Shown here in pieces: positions 25,910 through 35,065 of a DNA stretch of 64,000 bases (within the stretch, counting starts at the first letter, position 1; the number at the start of each line of letters is the position of its first letter). The DNA lies in assembly GCF_040712085.1 (NCBI RefSeq), contig NZ_JBFCVK010000008.1, positions 137,462 through 201,461 on the forward strand. Direction: 5' to 3'. This stretch comes from Aquibaculum sediminis. GTDB taxonomy: Bacteria > Pseudomonadota > Alphaproteobacteria > Kiloniellales > DSM-21159. The notes beneath the pieces are model-generated. The model did no database searches. It was given only the letters and a program-made list of their open reading frames with translations, and had not been told where the DNA came from. The position numbers were made by a program, and so were the translations under genes.

Positions 25910-26353
25910 ATGAGCGGCAAGGCATTCGACCCGACCGATCGCGCCCTCTATCGGGATTGGACCGAGGTCACGATCCGCTATGGGGACATCGACCCGAACA
26001 ACCACGTCAACAACGGCGCCATCAACCAGTTCTTCGAGGATGGCCGGGTCGACCTGCGCCAGCGCCACATGACCGCCCTGCCCAGCGGCGTGCTCACCGG
26101 CTTCGCCCTGGTCAAGTTCTCGGCGAGCTATCACGCAGCGCTGCACTACCCGGGCAAGGTGGAGGTGGGCACCGCCGTCACCCGGGTGGGTCGCAGCTCC
26201 TACGAACTGACCCAGGCCATCTTTCAGGGCGAACGCTGCGCCGCCACGGCTGAAGTGGTGACGGTGCACATCGACCCCGAGGCCGGGCGTTCCACGCCCC
26301 TGCCGGACGCGGTGCGGGAGATCCTCCAGTCCCTGCTGGTCGGCAGCGAGTAG
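25910..26353 (+). CDS. acyl-CoA thioesterase, hotdog (4HBT) fold
   Basis: A 147-residue hotdog-fold thioesterase of the 4-hydroxybenzoyl-CoA/FcbC-like type, with the diagnostic YGDIDPNNHVNNGAINQFFE and a catalytic Asp in that block. It hydrolyses acyl-CoA to free acid and CoA. It is the last gene of the matB-ALDH-thioesterase run and may release CoA from malonyl-type or other acyl-CoAs. A GC-rich imperfect hairpin follows at about 26357-26385. Confidence 0.85.
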   Translation: MSGKAFDPTDRALYRDWTEVTIRYGDIDPNNHVNNGAINQFFEDGRVDLRQRHMTALPSGVLTGFALVKFSASYHAALHYPGKVEVGTAVTRVGRSSYELTQAIFQGERCAATAEVVTVHIDPEAGRSTPLPDAVREILQSLLVGSE

Positions 26354-26505
26354 GGACCACGCCCCTGCGACCGGGGGCAGGCGTGAAATGGCGTGCGCCG
26401 CACGGCGCCGCTTCTGCATGAAACCTGATCCCGGCTGCTGTATCATGGTTCGATACGCGCTGCCGGCATCGATGGGCCGGCTGGTTCCTCTCGCCGGAAG
26501 CCCTG

Positions 26506-28878
26506 ATGATTTTTCTGCGCCTGCTGAAGTGGAGTGCCCTGGGTCTGGGCGGGCTCCTGCTGATCCTCCTGCTCGCACTGGCGGGCACGCTGTTCTGGCT
26601 GCGCGGATCCCTGCCACAGACCGAGGGCGAAGTGCAGGTCGCAAGCCCCGTGGGCGAGGTGGAAATCCTGCGCGACCCCCAGGGGCTGGTGACCATCCGG
26701 GCGCAAAGCCACGCCGATGCGATCTACGGCCTGGGCTATGCCCATGCCCAGGACCGCCTGGCCCAGATGGAGTTGATGCGCCGCCTGGGCACTGGCCGCA
26801 CCGCCGAAGTGGTGGGCCGCATGGGCCTGCGCGGCGACCAACTCTTCCGACAGCTTGAGTTTGCGCGGCTTTCCCAGGCCGCCATAGAGCATCTGGAACC
26901 CGAGACGCTTGCAGTGCTCGAAAGCTATGCGGCAGGGGTCAACGGCTTCCTGGCCAGCCACTCCGGCCCCCTACCGCCCGAGTTCCTCCTCGCCGGCAAG
27001 CCCGAGCCCTGGGAGCCTTGGCATTCGGTGCTCTGGGGCAAACTCATGGCCTTGCAACTCTCCGGAAACTGGCGGGAAGAACTGCAGAACGCCCGTCTTG
27101 CCACCCGACTGAGCGCGCAGGAGATGGCCGAGCTCTTTCCCGAACAGCCGGCCGACGCGCCGGCGACCTTCACCGAAGCCATGCGCCTGGCCGCCGCCGC
27201 GCCCAGCCTGCTCGAAGCCCTGCCACAGGCCTGGCAGGAGCGCCGCGGCGCCAGCAACGCCTGGGCGCTCTCGGGCGAGCACACGCAAACGGGCGCGCCG
27301 CTGCTGGCCAACGACCCGCATCTCGGCCTGGGCGCGCCCGGCACCTGGTATCTGGCGCGGCTGGAGACGCCAGAGGGTGTCTGGGCCGGGGCCACCGCTC
27401 CCGGCGTGCCGGGGGTGGTCATCGGGCATAACGGCCACGTCGCCTGGGGCTTCACCACCACCCACAGCGACACCCAGGACCTGGTGATCGAGCGGCTGGT
27501 CGAGGGCGACCCGGATCACTACCAGACCCCGGACGGACCCCGGGCCTTCGAGACCTGGGAGGAAGAGATTGCCGTTCGCGGCAGCGACCCCGAGGTCGTC
27601 ACCTTCCGCAAGGGCCGCTTCGGGCCGGTGGTCTCGCAAGCCGAAGCCGACGCGCTGGGCCGCGATGTCGCCCTGACCCTCGCCTGGCCCGCACTGCAGG
27701 AGGAGGACACCTCCGCTGATGGCCTCGTGCGCTTGAACCAGGCCCGCACCCCGGCCGACTTCGAGGCCGCCTCGGCCCGCTTCGTCGCGCCGCAGCAGAA
27801 CATCTTCTTCGCCACCACCGAAGGCCACATCGCCTTCGCTGCGCCGGCGCTGGTTCCGATCCGTGACGGCTACGATGGCTCCCTTCCGGTCGAGGGCAGC
27901 GAGCGCGAGGCGATCTGGACCGGCTTCATCCCGCGCGCCGACCTGCCACAGACCGTCGATCCGCCGGGCGGGAGACTGGTCAATGCCAACAACCGGCCGG
28001 TGGAGCCGGACTATCCCTACCTGCTCGGCACCCGCTGGCCCGAGCCCTATCGCGTGCAGCGAATAGAGTCCGTTCTAGAGGAAGCAGGGAACCCGGATGC
28101 CGAGGCAATGGCCGCCTTGCAGATGGACGAGATCTCCCTCATGGCGCGCGACCTGCTACCGATCCTGTTGGCAGGCGAGGCGGAAGATCCACTGTCCGCA
28201 GACGCCCAGGCGCTGCTGGGCGCGTGGGACGGCACCATGGATCGGGACCGTCCGGAACCCCTGATCCTCTGGGCCTGGCTCGACGTGCTGCACGAGGGGC
28301 TTTTCGCACCTAAGCTCGGCCCGCTCTACGACGAGTTGCGGCGGCTGGAACCGCGCGCCATGAAAGGCATCCTGGAACGCGACGACGGGACCTGGTGCCA
28401 GGCACGTGCCACCGACTGCTCGGCCCTGCTGGAGCAGACGCTGCAGCAGGCGCTAGAGGGGCTGGAGGTCACCAACGGCGAGGAACTGCGCGCCCTGCGC
28501 TGGGGCGATCGCCATCAGGTCCGCATCGCCCACTTTCTCCTGGGCCGTATCCCCTTGCTTGGCGATCTGCTGGCATTGGAACTTGCCACCGGCGGCGGCG
28601 ACTACACCATCAACCGCGCCTCCCCGAGCCGCGATCCCGCCAGCCGCTTCCGGCAGGTCCACGGCCCCGGCTTGCGGGCGGTGTTCGATCTTGCCGACCT
28701 CGAGGCCTCGCGCTTTTCCATGCTGCCGGGGCAGAGTGGCAATCCCTTCTCGCCGCACTTCGACGATCTGGCACGCTCCTGGCGCGACGGGGAAACGGTG
28801 CAACTGGTCGCCCCGGCACAAGCGGAGCGCCGCCGCCTGGTGCTCACTCCCGCCGCCGACAGCAGCAGTGAAGAGTAA
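26506..28878 (+). CDS. penicillin-acylase-family Ntn hydrolase
   Basis: A 790-residue precursor. Residues ~5-33 are an N-terminal membrane/signal segment, ~50-247 the alpha chain, and Ser250 (RGASNAW) the N-terminal nucleophile exposed by self-cleavage. The beta chain follows, with ANDPHLGL, PGVPGVVIGHNGHVAWG and a late VNANNRP block. The family includes penicillin G acylase, cephalosporin acylases and N-acyl-homoserine lactone acylases; amide hydrolysis in the periplasm is likely, with AHL or other N-acyl substrates possible. A signal anchor with no cleavage site suggests it stays membrane-bound. Confidence 0.9.
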   Translation: MIFLRLLKWSALGLGGLLLILLLALAGTLFWLRGSLPQTEGEVQVASPVGEVEILRDPQGLVTIRAQSHADAIYGLGYAHAQDRLAQMELMRRLGTGRTAEVVGRMGLRGDQLFRQLEFARLSQAAIEHLEPETLAVLESYAAGVNGFLASHSGPLPPEFLLAGKPEPWEPWHSVLWGKLMALQLSGNWREELQNARLATRLSAQEMAELFPEQPADAPATFTEAMRLAAAAPSLLEALPQAWQERRGASNAWALSGEHTQTGAPLLANDPHLGLGAPGTWYLARLETPEGVWAGATAPGVPGVVIGHNGHVAWGFTTTHSDTQDLVIERLVEGDPDHYQTPDGPRAFETWEEEIAVRGSDPEVVTFRKGRFGPVVSQAEADALGRDVALTLAWPALQEEDTSADGLVRLNQARTPADFEAASARFVAPQQNIFFATTEGHIAFAAPALVPIRDGYDGSLPVEGSEREAIWTGFIPRADLPQTVDPPGGRLVNANNRPVEPDYPYLLGTRWPEPYRVQRIESVLEEAGNPDAEAMAALQMDEISLMARDLLPILLAGEAEDPLSADAQALLGAWDGTMDRDRPEPLILWAWLDVLHEGLFAPKLGPLYDELRRLEPRAMKGILERDDGTWCQARATDCSALLEQTLQQALEGLEVTNGEELRALRWGDRHQVRIAHFLLGRIPLLGDLLALELATGGGDYTINRASPSRDPASRFRQVHGPGLRAVFDLADLEASRFSMLPGQSGNPFSPHFDDLARSWRDGETVQLVAPAQAERRRLVLTPAADSSSEE

Positions 28879-28885
28879 ATCCGTC

Positions 28886-30118
28886 ATGAGCAGTATCACA
28901 CTCGAGTCCATCCAGCAGGCCGCCGAGGGCATCCGCGCGCATGTGGTGCGCACGCCCACGGTCCCGGCGGCGCGCCTGGCGGAAACCCTGGGCTGCGAAC
29001 TCTTCCTGAAACTTGAGTCCCTGCAATTCACCGGCTCCTTCAAGGACCGCGGCGCCTGCTGGAAGCTGATGAACCTGGATGAGGAGCAGGCTCGGCGCGG
29101 CGTCATCGCCATGAGCGCCGGCAACCATGCGCAAGGCGTTGCCTATCACGCCCGGCGCCTGGGGATTCCCGCGACCATCGTGATGCCCGAGTTCGCGCCC
29201 TTCGCCAAAGTGGAGCGCACCCGCTCCTTCGGCGCCCGGGTGGTGCTGACGGGCGAAACCCTGGACGCCTCGGCGGTGGCCGCGCGCGAGATCGCCGAAC
29301 GCGACGGCCTGACCTTCGTGCATCCCTACGACGATCCCTTCATCATCGCCGGACAAGGCACCATCGGCCTGGAACTGCTGCAGGACCTGCCGGACCTGGA
29401 TTGCGTCATCGTGCCCATCGGCGGCGGCGGTCTGATCGCCGGCATCGCGACCGCGCTGAAGGCGGAGCGCCCGGAGATCGAGATCCTGGGCGTCGAGGCA
29501 GCGCTCTATCCCTCCATGCACCAGGTCCTGCACGGGCAGACGCCAACAGCCGGAGGCACAACGCTCGCCGACGGCATCGCCGTCAAGTCACCGGGAGAGA
29601 TCACGCGTGAGATCGTGCGCGATTTGGTAGCCGACATCCTGCTCGCCGACGAGACCGCGCTGGAGACCGGCGTGCACTATCTGGTCGAGCGCCAGAAGGT
29701 GGTTACCGAAGGGGCCGGCGCAGCGGCCATCGCCGCGATGCTGGGCCAGCCCGAACGCTTCGCCGGGCGCAAGGTGGCGGCGCTGATCGGCGGCGGCAAC
29801 ATCGACGTGCGCCTCTTGTCCGGCGTGCTGGCCCGCGGGCTGGTGCGCGACGGTCGGGTGGTGCGGCTGCGGGTCGAGATCATCGACCAGCCGCGCCAAC
29901 TCGCCCGCCTGGCCCAGGTGATCGGCAACAGCGGCGGCAACATCATCGAGGTCTATCACCAGCGCCTCTTCGCCGACGTGCCGGCCAAGCGCGCCGACAT
30001 CGATGTTGTGGTGGAAACACGCGACAGCGAGCATGTCGCCGAGATCATCGAGGGCCTGAAGCAGGGCGGCTTCCCCAGCCGGGTGCTTTCCAGTCGCTCC
30101 ATCGATGCCAATCTGTGA
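28886..30118 (+). CDS. threonine dehydratase (threonine ammonia-lyase)
   Basis: A 410-residue PLP enzyme. Lys53 in TGSFKDRGA binds PLP, SAGNHAQGVA and the GGGGL loop hold the phosphate, and a C-terminal ACT-like segment (~325-410: RVEIIDQPRQLARLAQVIGN) may sense isoleucine or threonine. It deaminates threonine to 2-oxobutanoate. The single short regulatory region suits the biosynthetic/catabolic TdcB-IlvA intermediate class. It is encoded 7 nt after the acylase, before the transsulfuration pair, whose CGL step also makes 2-oxobutanoate. Confidence 0.9.
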   Translation: MSSITLESIQQAAEGIRAHVVRTPTVPAARLAETLGCELFLKLESLQFTGSFKDRGACWKLMNLDEEQARRGVIAMSAGNHAQGVAYHARRLGIPATIVMPEFAPFAKVERTRSFGARVVLTGETLDASAVAAREIAERDGLTFVHPYDDPFIIAGQGTIGLELLQDLPDLDCVIVPIGGGGLIAGIATALKAERPEIEILGVEAALYPSMHQVLHGQTPTAGGTTLADGIAVKSPGEITREIVRDLVADILLADETALETGVHYLVERQKVVTEGAGAAAIAAMLGQPERFAGRKVAALIGGGNIDVRLLSGVLARGLVRDGRVVRLRVEIIDQPRQLARLAQVIGNSGGNIIEVYHQRLFADVPAKRADIDVVVETRDSEHVAEIIEGLKQGGFPSRVLSSRSIDANL

Positions 30119-30190
30119 TCGGGGCTTGCCCCGGCCGGCATTTGGGCACAGGTCTTTAGGCTGAATTCCTCTCATAAGGGGCCGATTCTC

Positions 30191-31567
30191 ATGACGCTTT
30201 CCACTTACCACGACACGCTGGAGACCATCGGCAACACGCCCCTGGTCGAGGTGACCCGCCTGGACACCGGGCCCTGCCGCCTGTTCCTGAAGCTGGAGAA
30301 CCAGAACCCCGGCGGTTCGATCAAGGACCGGATCGGCAAGTCCATGATCGAGGCCGCGGAGCGCGACGGAAAGCTGCAACCCGGCGGCACCATCATCGAG
30401 GCCACGGCCGGCAACACCGGCCTGGGCCTGGCACTGGTGGCGGCGCAGAAGGGCTACAAGCTGATCCTCGTGGTGCCGGACAAGATGGCGCAGGAGAAGA
30501 TCTTCCATCTGCGTGCCCTGGGCGTCGAGGTGATCCTGACCCGCTCGGACGTGGGCAAGGGCCACCCCGAGTACTATCAGGACATGGCCCTGAGGATCGC
30601 CGAGGAGCGCGGCGCCTTCTTCGTCAATCAGTTCGAGAACCCCGCCAACCCCTATGCTCACGAGACCACCACCGGCCCGGAGATCTGGGAGCAGATGGGC
30701 CATGACATGGACGCCATGGTCTGCGGCGTGGGCTCCGGTGGCACGATCACGGGCCTGGCGCGCTGCTTCGGCGCGACCGGCGCCGACATCGAGATGGTTC
30801 TGGCCGATCCGGAGGGCTCCATTCTGGCCAACTACGTGGAGACCGGCGAGATTTCCGACGATGTCGGCTCCTGGGTCGTTGAAGGCATCGGCGAGGACTT
30901 CCTGCCCTCGATCTGCGACCTCACCCCGGTGAGAAAGGCCTATTCCATTCCCGACAAGGAAGCGCTGCTCACCGCGCGCGAACTGCTGGCGAAGGAAGGC
31001 ATCCTGGGCGGCTCCTCCACCGGCACACTGCTCGCCGCAGCGCTGCGCTACTGCCGGGAGCAGACCGAGCCGAAGCGCGTGGTGACGCTGGTCTGCGACA
31101 GCGGCAACAAGTACCTCTCAAAGATGTACAACGACTACTGGATGCTGGATCAGGGCTTCCTGGAGCGTCCCGTTGTCGGCGACCTGCGCGACCTCATCTC
31201 GCGCCGGCACCAGGATCAGGCCACAGTCACCCTCTCCCCGGACGACACGCTGCTTACCGCCCACGGGCGCATGAAGCTCTACGACATTTCCCAGCTTCCC
31301 GTGGTGAACGAAGCCGGTGAGGCCATCGGCATCCTCGACGAAAGCGATCTCCTCCTTGCCGTAGTGGAGGAGGAGGCGCGCTTTCGCGATCCGGTGTCCA
31401 GCGCCATGACCCGCAAGCTTGAGACCGTCGAGGCGGATCGCCCGGTCGAGGATCTGCTGCCGATCTTCGAGCGCGATCATGTCGCCATCGTGCTGGACGA
31501 CGGCCAGTTCCTGGGCCTCATCACCCGCATCGACCTCGTCAACCACCTTCGCCGCAAACTGAAGTGA
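30191..31567 (+). CDS. cbs: cystathionine beta-synthase
   Basis: A 458-residue PLP enzyme with two CBS modules at the C-terminus (~335-458), as in eukaryotic-type CBS. Lys45 in GGSIKDRIGK is the PLP Schiff base, TAGNTGLGLA binds the phosphate, and GVGSGGTITG is conserved. It joins homocysteine and serine to make cystathionine. Adjacent cystathionine gamma-lyase completes reverse transsulfuration from methionine to cysteine. The CBS pair suggests binding of an adenosyl ligand such as SAM (family knowledge). Confidence 0.9.
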   Translation: MTLSTYHDTLETIGNTPLVEVTRLDTGPCRLFLKLENQNPGGSIKDRIGKSMIEAAERDGKLQPGGTIIEATAGNTGLGLALVAAQKGYKLILVVPDKMAQEKIFHLRALGVEVILTRSDVGKGHPEYYQDMALRIAEERGAFFVNQFENPANPYAHETTTGPEIWEQMGHDMDAMVCGVGSGGTITGLARCFGATGADIEMVLADPEGSILANYVETGEISDDVGSWVVEGIGEDFLPSICDLTPVRKAYSIPDKEALLTARELLAKEGILGGSSTGTLLAAALRYCREQTEPKRVVTLVCDSGNKYLSKMYNDYWMLDQGFLERPVVGDLRDLISRRHQDQATVTLSPDDTLLTAHGRMKLYDISQLPVVNEAGEAIGILDESDLLLAVVEEEARFRDPVSSAMTRKLETVEADRPVEDLLPIFERDHVAIVLDDGQFLGLITRIDLVNHLRRKLK

Positions 31568-31575
31568 GCCAGTCC

Positions 31576-32745
31576 ATGTCCGAGAGCTTTGGCCGCAACC
31601 GCCCTGGTTTCGGCACCCGCGCCATCCATGCCGGCCAGGAGCCCGACCCCACCACCGGGGCGATCATGACGCCGATCTACGCCACCTCGACCTATGTGCA
31701 ACAGAGCCCGGGCGTGCATAAGGGCTACGAGTACAGCCGCTCCCACAACCCCACCCGCGGCGCCTATGAGCGCTGCATCGCCGACCTGGAAAGCGGCCGG
31801 CAGGGCTTCGCCTTCGCCTCCGGTCTGGCAGCGGCGGCGACGCTGCTGGAGTGCTTCGACAGCGGCAGCCACATCATCGCCATGGACGATCTCTACGGCG
31901 GCACCTACCGCCTGTTCGAGAACGTGCGCCGGCGCTCGGCCGGTCTTGACTTCAGCTTCGTCGACATGAGCGACCTGGACGCCCTGGAAGCGGCCATCCG
32001 CCCGGAAACGCGCCTGATCTGGATCGAGACTCCGACCAACCCCCTGCTCAAACTGGTTGACCTGGAAGCGGTGGCCGCGCTCGCCAAGAAGCACGGCATC
32101 GCCACTTGCGCCGACAACACCTTCGCCAGCCCCTGGGCGCAGCGCCCGCTGGAGATGGGCATCGACGTGGTGATGCACTCGGCCACGAAGTACCTGAGCG
32201 GCCACAGCGACGTGGTCAGCGGCGTGCTGGCGGTGGGCGAGAACCGGGAACTGGCCGAGAAGATCGGCTACCTCAGCAATGCCGTGGGCGGCATCCAGGG
32301 CCCCTTCGACTCCTTTCTGGTGCTGCGCGGCCTCAAGACACTGCACCTGCGCATGCAGCGTCACTGCGAGAACGCATTGGCCGTCGCCCGCTTCCTGGAG
32401 GAGCATCCGGCGGTAGAGAAGGTGATCTACCCGGGCCTGCCGAGCCACCCGCAACATGATCTGGCCCAGCGCCAGATGCGCGCCGGCGGCGGCATGGTCA
32501 CGGCGGTGCTGCACGGCGGCCTTGAGGCCTCGCGCCGCTTTCTGGAGCGGGTGGAGGTCTTCGCCCTGGCCGAGTCCCTGGGCGGCGTCGAAAGCCTGAT
32601 CGAGCATCCGGCGATCATGACCCACGCCTCGGTTCCCGCCGAAACCCGGGAGACCCTGGGCATCGTCGATGGCCTGGTGCGTCTTTCGGTCGGTGTCGAG
32701 GACAGTGACGACCTGATCGGCGACCTGCGCCAGGCGTTGGCCTGA
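31576..32745 (+). CDS. cystathionine gamma-lyase/synthase family PLP enzyme
   Basis: A 389-residue Cys/Met-metabolism PLP enzyme. Lys205 in HSATKYLSGHSDV is the PLP lysine; YSRSHNPT and DNTFASPW are family blocks. It cleaves cystathionine to cysteine, ammonia and 2-oxobutanoate (or acts as synthase). It is encoded immediately after cbs, with a stop-start spacing of 8 nt, so the lyase direction is more likely. A GTG at 31564 overlapping the cbs stop is an alternative start. Confidence 0.88.
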   Translation: MSESFGRNRPGFGTRAIHAGQEPDPTTGAIMTPIYATSTYVQQSPGVHKGYEYSRSHNPTRGAYERCIADLESGRQGFAFASGLAAAATLLECFDSGSHIIAMDDLYGGTYRLFENVRRRSAGLDFSFVDMSDLDALEAAIRPETRLIWIETPTNPLLKLVDLEAVAALAKKHGIATCADNTFASPWAQRPLEMGIDVVMHSATKYLSGHSDVVSGVLAVGENRELAEKIGYLSNAVGGIQGPFDSFLVLRGLKTLHLRMQRHCENALAVARFLEEHPAVEKVIYPGLPSHPQHDLAQRQMRAGGGMVTAVLHGGLEASRRFLERVEVFALAESLGGVESLIEHPAIMTHASVPAETRETLGIVDGLVRLSVGVEDSDDLIGDLRQALA

Positions 32746-32748
32746 GGC

Positions 32749-33375
32749 TTACCCGGTCGCCCGACGCAGGCTCGCGGCAAGCAGGCCGGCGCCGATCAGC
32801 ACGCTGCCGCCCAGCCGGTTCATCCAGCGCAGCGCTTGTGGGTTGCGCAGGCGTCGGCGCAGGCGCCCGGCCAGCAGGACATAGATCAGGCAGTTCAGTC
32901 CGGCCAGCACCAGGAAGGTGGCGCCAAGCAGCACAAGCTGAGGCCCGACGGCGGCCGTCGGCGTCACGAACTGCGGCAGGAAGGCGACGAAGAAGACGAT
33001 TCCCTTCGGATTGAGCGCGGTCACGGCAAAGGTATGCGCCATGACCTTGGGTCCGCGCAGCGGTGTGTCGATCGCGGTTTCCAGCGGCGCCACCGGTGCG
33101 CGCCACAGGGCGATTCCCAGCCAAAGCAGGTAGAACACACCCAGCCACTTCACGACCATGAAGGCGGTCGCCGAGGCGGCCAGCAAGGCGCCCACGCCGA
33201 GCAGCGAGGCAGTCATGGCGGTGAGGTCGCCCAGCAGCACGCCGGCGATCGTCCAGCGCGCCGCCGCCGCGCCGCGCGACAAGGCATAGGCCACGACCAG
33301 CGTGATCGTGGGCCCGGGAATGGCGACGAGAACGGCCGCCGCGGCCGCGAAGGCCAGCCAGGTTTCAATGCTCAT
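32749..33375 (-). CDS. LysE/RhtB-family amino-acid exporter
   Basis: A 208-residue inner-membrane protein with about six hydrophobic segments and the LysE signature IPGPTITLVVAYALSRG. The family exports amino acids such as lysine, arginine, threonine or homoserine lactone. It is convergent with the CGL gene, three bases away, and divergent from the glutamine-synthetase-like gene. Its position next to threonine and cysteine metabolism suggests overflow export (inference). Confidence 0.88.
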   Translation of the reverse strand: MSIETWLAFAAAAAVLVAIPGPTITLVVAYALSRGAAAARWTIAGVLLGDLTAMTASLLGVGALLAASATAFMVVKWLGVFYLLWLGIALWRAPVAPLETAIDTPLRGPKVMAHTFAVTALNPKGIVFFVAFLPQFVTPTAAVGPQLVLLGATFLVLAGLNCLIYVLLAGRLRRRLRNPQALRWMNRLGGSVLIGAGLLAASLRRATG

Positions 33376-33551
33376 GGGACAGGACTTTGATGGTGTTGCT
33401 TGGCACAAGCCATCCACAGCGTCGCGCTCTGGTCAAGCTGGTGCTTTGCAGCCCTGCCCCGCCGCACTATGGTCTTGCACCGTCCCGAGTTGGGGCTTGA
33501 AACAGACAGCAGAAGCAGGCGTACAGGCGCCGACAAACTAGGGGAGTATTC

Positions 33552-34919
33552 ATGCAAGGCATGCTGGATCTCGAAGCGCTGCGGCGCCTCGTGCGGGAGA
33601 GGGAAATCGACACGGTGCTGGTCTGCTTTCCGGACTTGCAGGGCCGGCTCTTGGGCAAGCGCGTGGCGGCCGACTATTACCTCGAGCAGGTCCATGAAGA
33701 GACCCATGCCTGCGACTATCTTCTCGCCGCCGACATCGATATGGAGCCGGTTCCCGGCTATAAGGCCGCCTCCTGGGAGAAGGGCTACGGCGACTTCGTG
33801 CTCAAGCCCGATGCCGCCACCCTGCGGCGCGTCCCCTGGCTGGAAGGCACCGCCCTGGTGATGGCCGACGTCTGCGACCATCACGGCGAGCTGCTGCCGC
33901 ACGCCCCGCGCTCGGTGCTCAAGCGCCAGCTGGCGCGCCTCGCCGAGCGCGGCTGGAAGTCCATGAAGGGTTCGGAGCTCGAGTTCTATCTCTTCGACGA
34001 GACCTACAAGACGGCGCACGAGAAGGATTACAAGAACCTCGACCACGCCGGCTGGTACATCTCCGACTACCACATCTTCCAGACCACCAAGGAAGAGCCG
34101 ATCATTCGCGCCATTCGTCTGGGCATGGAAGGCGCCGGCATCCCGGTCGAGGTCTCCAAGGGCGAATGGGGCCCCGGGCAGGAGGAGATCAACTTCCGCT
34201 ACTGCGATGCCCTGCCCATGGCGGACAACCATTCGATCTACAAGAATGGCGCCAAGGAGATTGCCTGGACCCGGGACCGGGCCATCACCTTCATGGCCAA
34301 GTACCGCACGGACCTCGCCGGCAGCTCCTGCCACATCCACTCCTCGCTCTGGAAGGCCGACGGCTCGGCCGCGCTGTTCGACGGGCCCGGCGGCTCGCCC
34401 GAGGGCATGCCGGACCTCTTCAAGCAGTACATCGCCGGCAACCTCGCGCTTGCCGAGGAGATGACCTACTTCTTCGCGCCCTACATCAACTCCTACAAGC
34501 GCTTCCAGGCCGGTTCCTTCGCGCCGACCAAGGCAGCCTGGTCCTTCGACAACCGCACTGCCGGCTTCCGCGTCGTCGGCCACGGCAAGGGTCAGCGGGT
34601 CGAGTGCCGCATCCCCGGCTCCGACTGCAACCCCTACCTCGCCTTTGCGGTGATGATCGCCGCCGGCCTGCATGGCATCGACAAGGGCCTGGAACTGCCG
34701 CCGCCCTTCACCGGCAATGCCTACGAGTCCAAGGAAGTGCCCGACGTGGCGCACACCCTGCGGGACGCCCTTTCGGCGCTGGAACGCTCAGAGGTGCTGC
34801 GCGAGGCGCTGGGCGACGACGTGGTGGAGCACTACCTCCACACCGGCCGCTGGGAGCAGGCGGAATTCGACCGCCGCGTCACCGACCTGGAGGTCACCCG
34901 CCTTTTCGAGCGGATCTAA
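33552..34919 (+). CDS. glutamine-synthetase-family ligase (gamma-glutamyl-amine type)
   Basis: A 455-residue GS-fold protein of the glnT/PuuA-like branch. It has the beta-grasp N-terminus, the catalytic-core GSELEFYLF (metal-binding Glu) and SSCHIHSSLWK, and the ATP-site region KAAWSFDNRTAGFRVVGHG. Some members glutamylate polyamines or aminoalcohols. A GGGGAG ribosome site fixes ATG 33552. The next gene, an iron alcohol dehydrogenase, may oxidise an amino-alcohol or its product; whether this is true glutamine synthetase cannot be read from sequence. Confidence 0.85.
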   Translation: MQGMLDLEALRRLVREREIDTVLVCFPDLQGRLLGKRVAADYYLEQVHEETHACDYLLAADIDMEPVPGYKAASWEKGYGDFVLKPDAATLRRVPWLEGTALVMADVCDHHGELLPHAPRSVLKRQLARLAERGWKSMKGSELEFYLFDETYKTAHEKDYKNLDHAGWYISDYHIFQTTKEEPIIRAIRLGMEGAGIPVEVSKGEWGPGQEEINFRYCDALPMADNHSIYKNGAKEIAWTRDRAITFMAKYRTDLAGSSCHIHSSLWKADGSAALFDGPGGSPEGMPDLFKQYIAGNLALAEEMTYFFAPYINSYKRFQAGSFAPTKAAWSFDNRTAGFRVVGHGKGQRVECRIPGSDCNPYLAFAVMIAAGLHGIDKGLELPPPFTGNAYESKEVPDVAHTLRDALSALERSEVLREALGDDVVEHYLHTGRWEQAEFDRRVTDLEVTRLFERI

Positions 34920-35065
34920 CCGAGCTTCGTCGTGCGAGGGGCCATCCTTGGCCCCTTGCCGGCGCTTCCGTTACAGGCCGGGTCGGCAGGGCATTGCCAT
35001 GCGCCGGCCTGTCGCCGTACCAAGAGCAACCATCATCACGCCCACTTGCAGGAGAGTTGAATCGC

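Noticed and set aside
28559..28885. N-terminal extension of threonine dehydratase back to 28559
   Set aside because: It lies inside the acylase gene in another frame and has no family similarity; ATG 28886 starts the known N-terminus.
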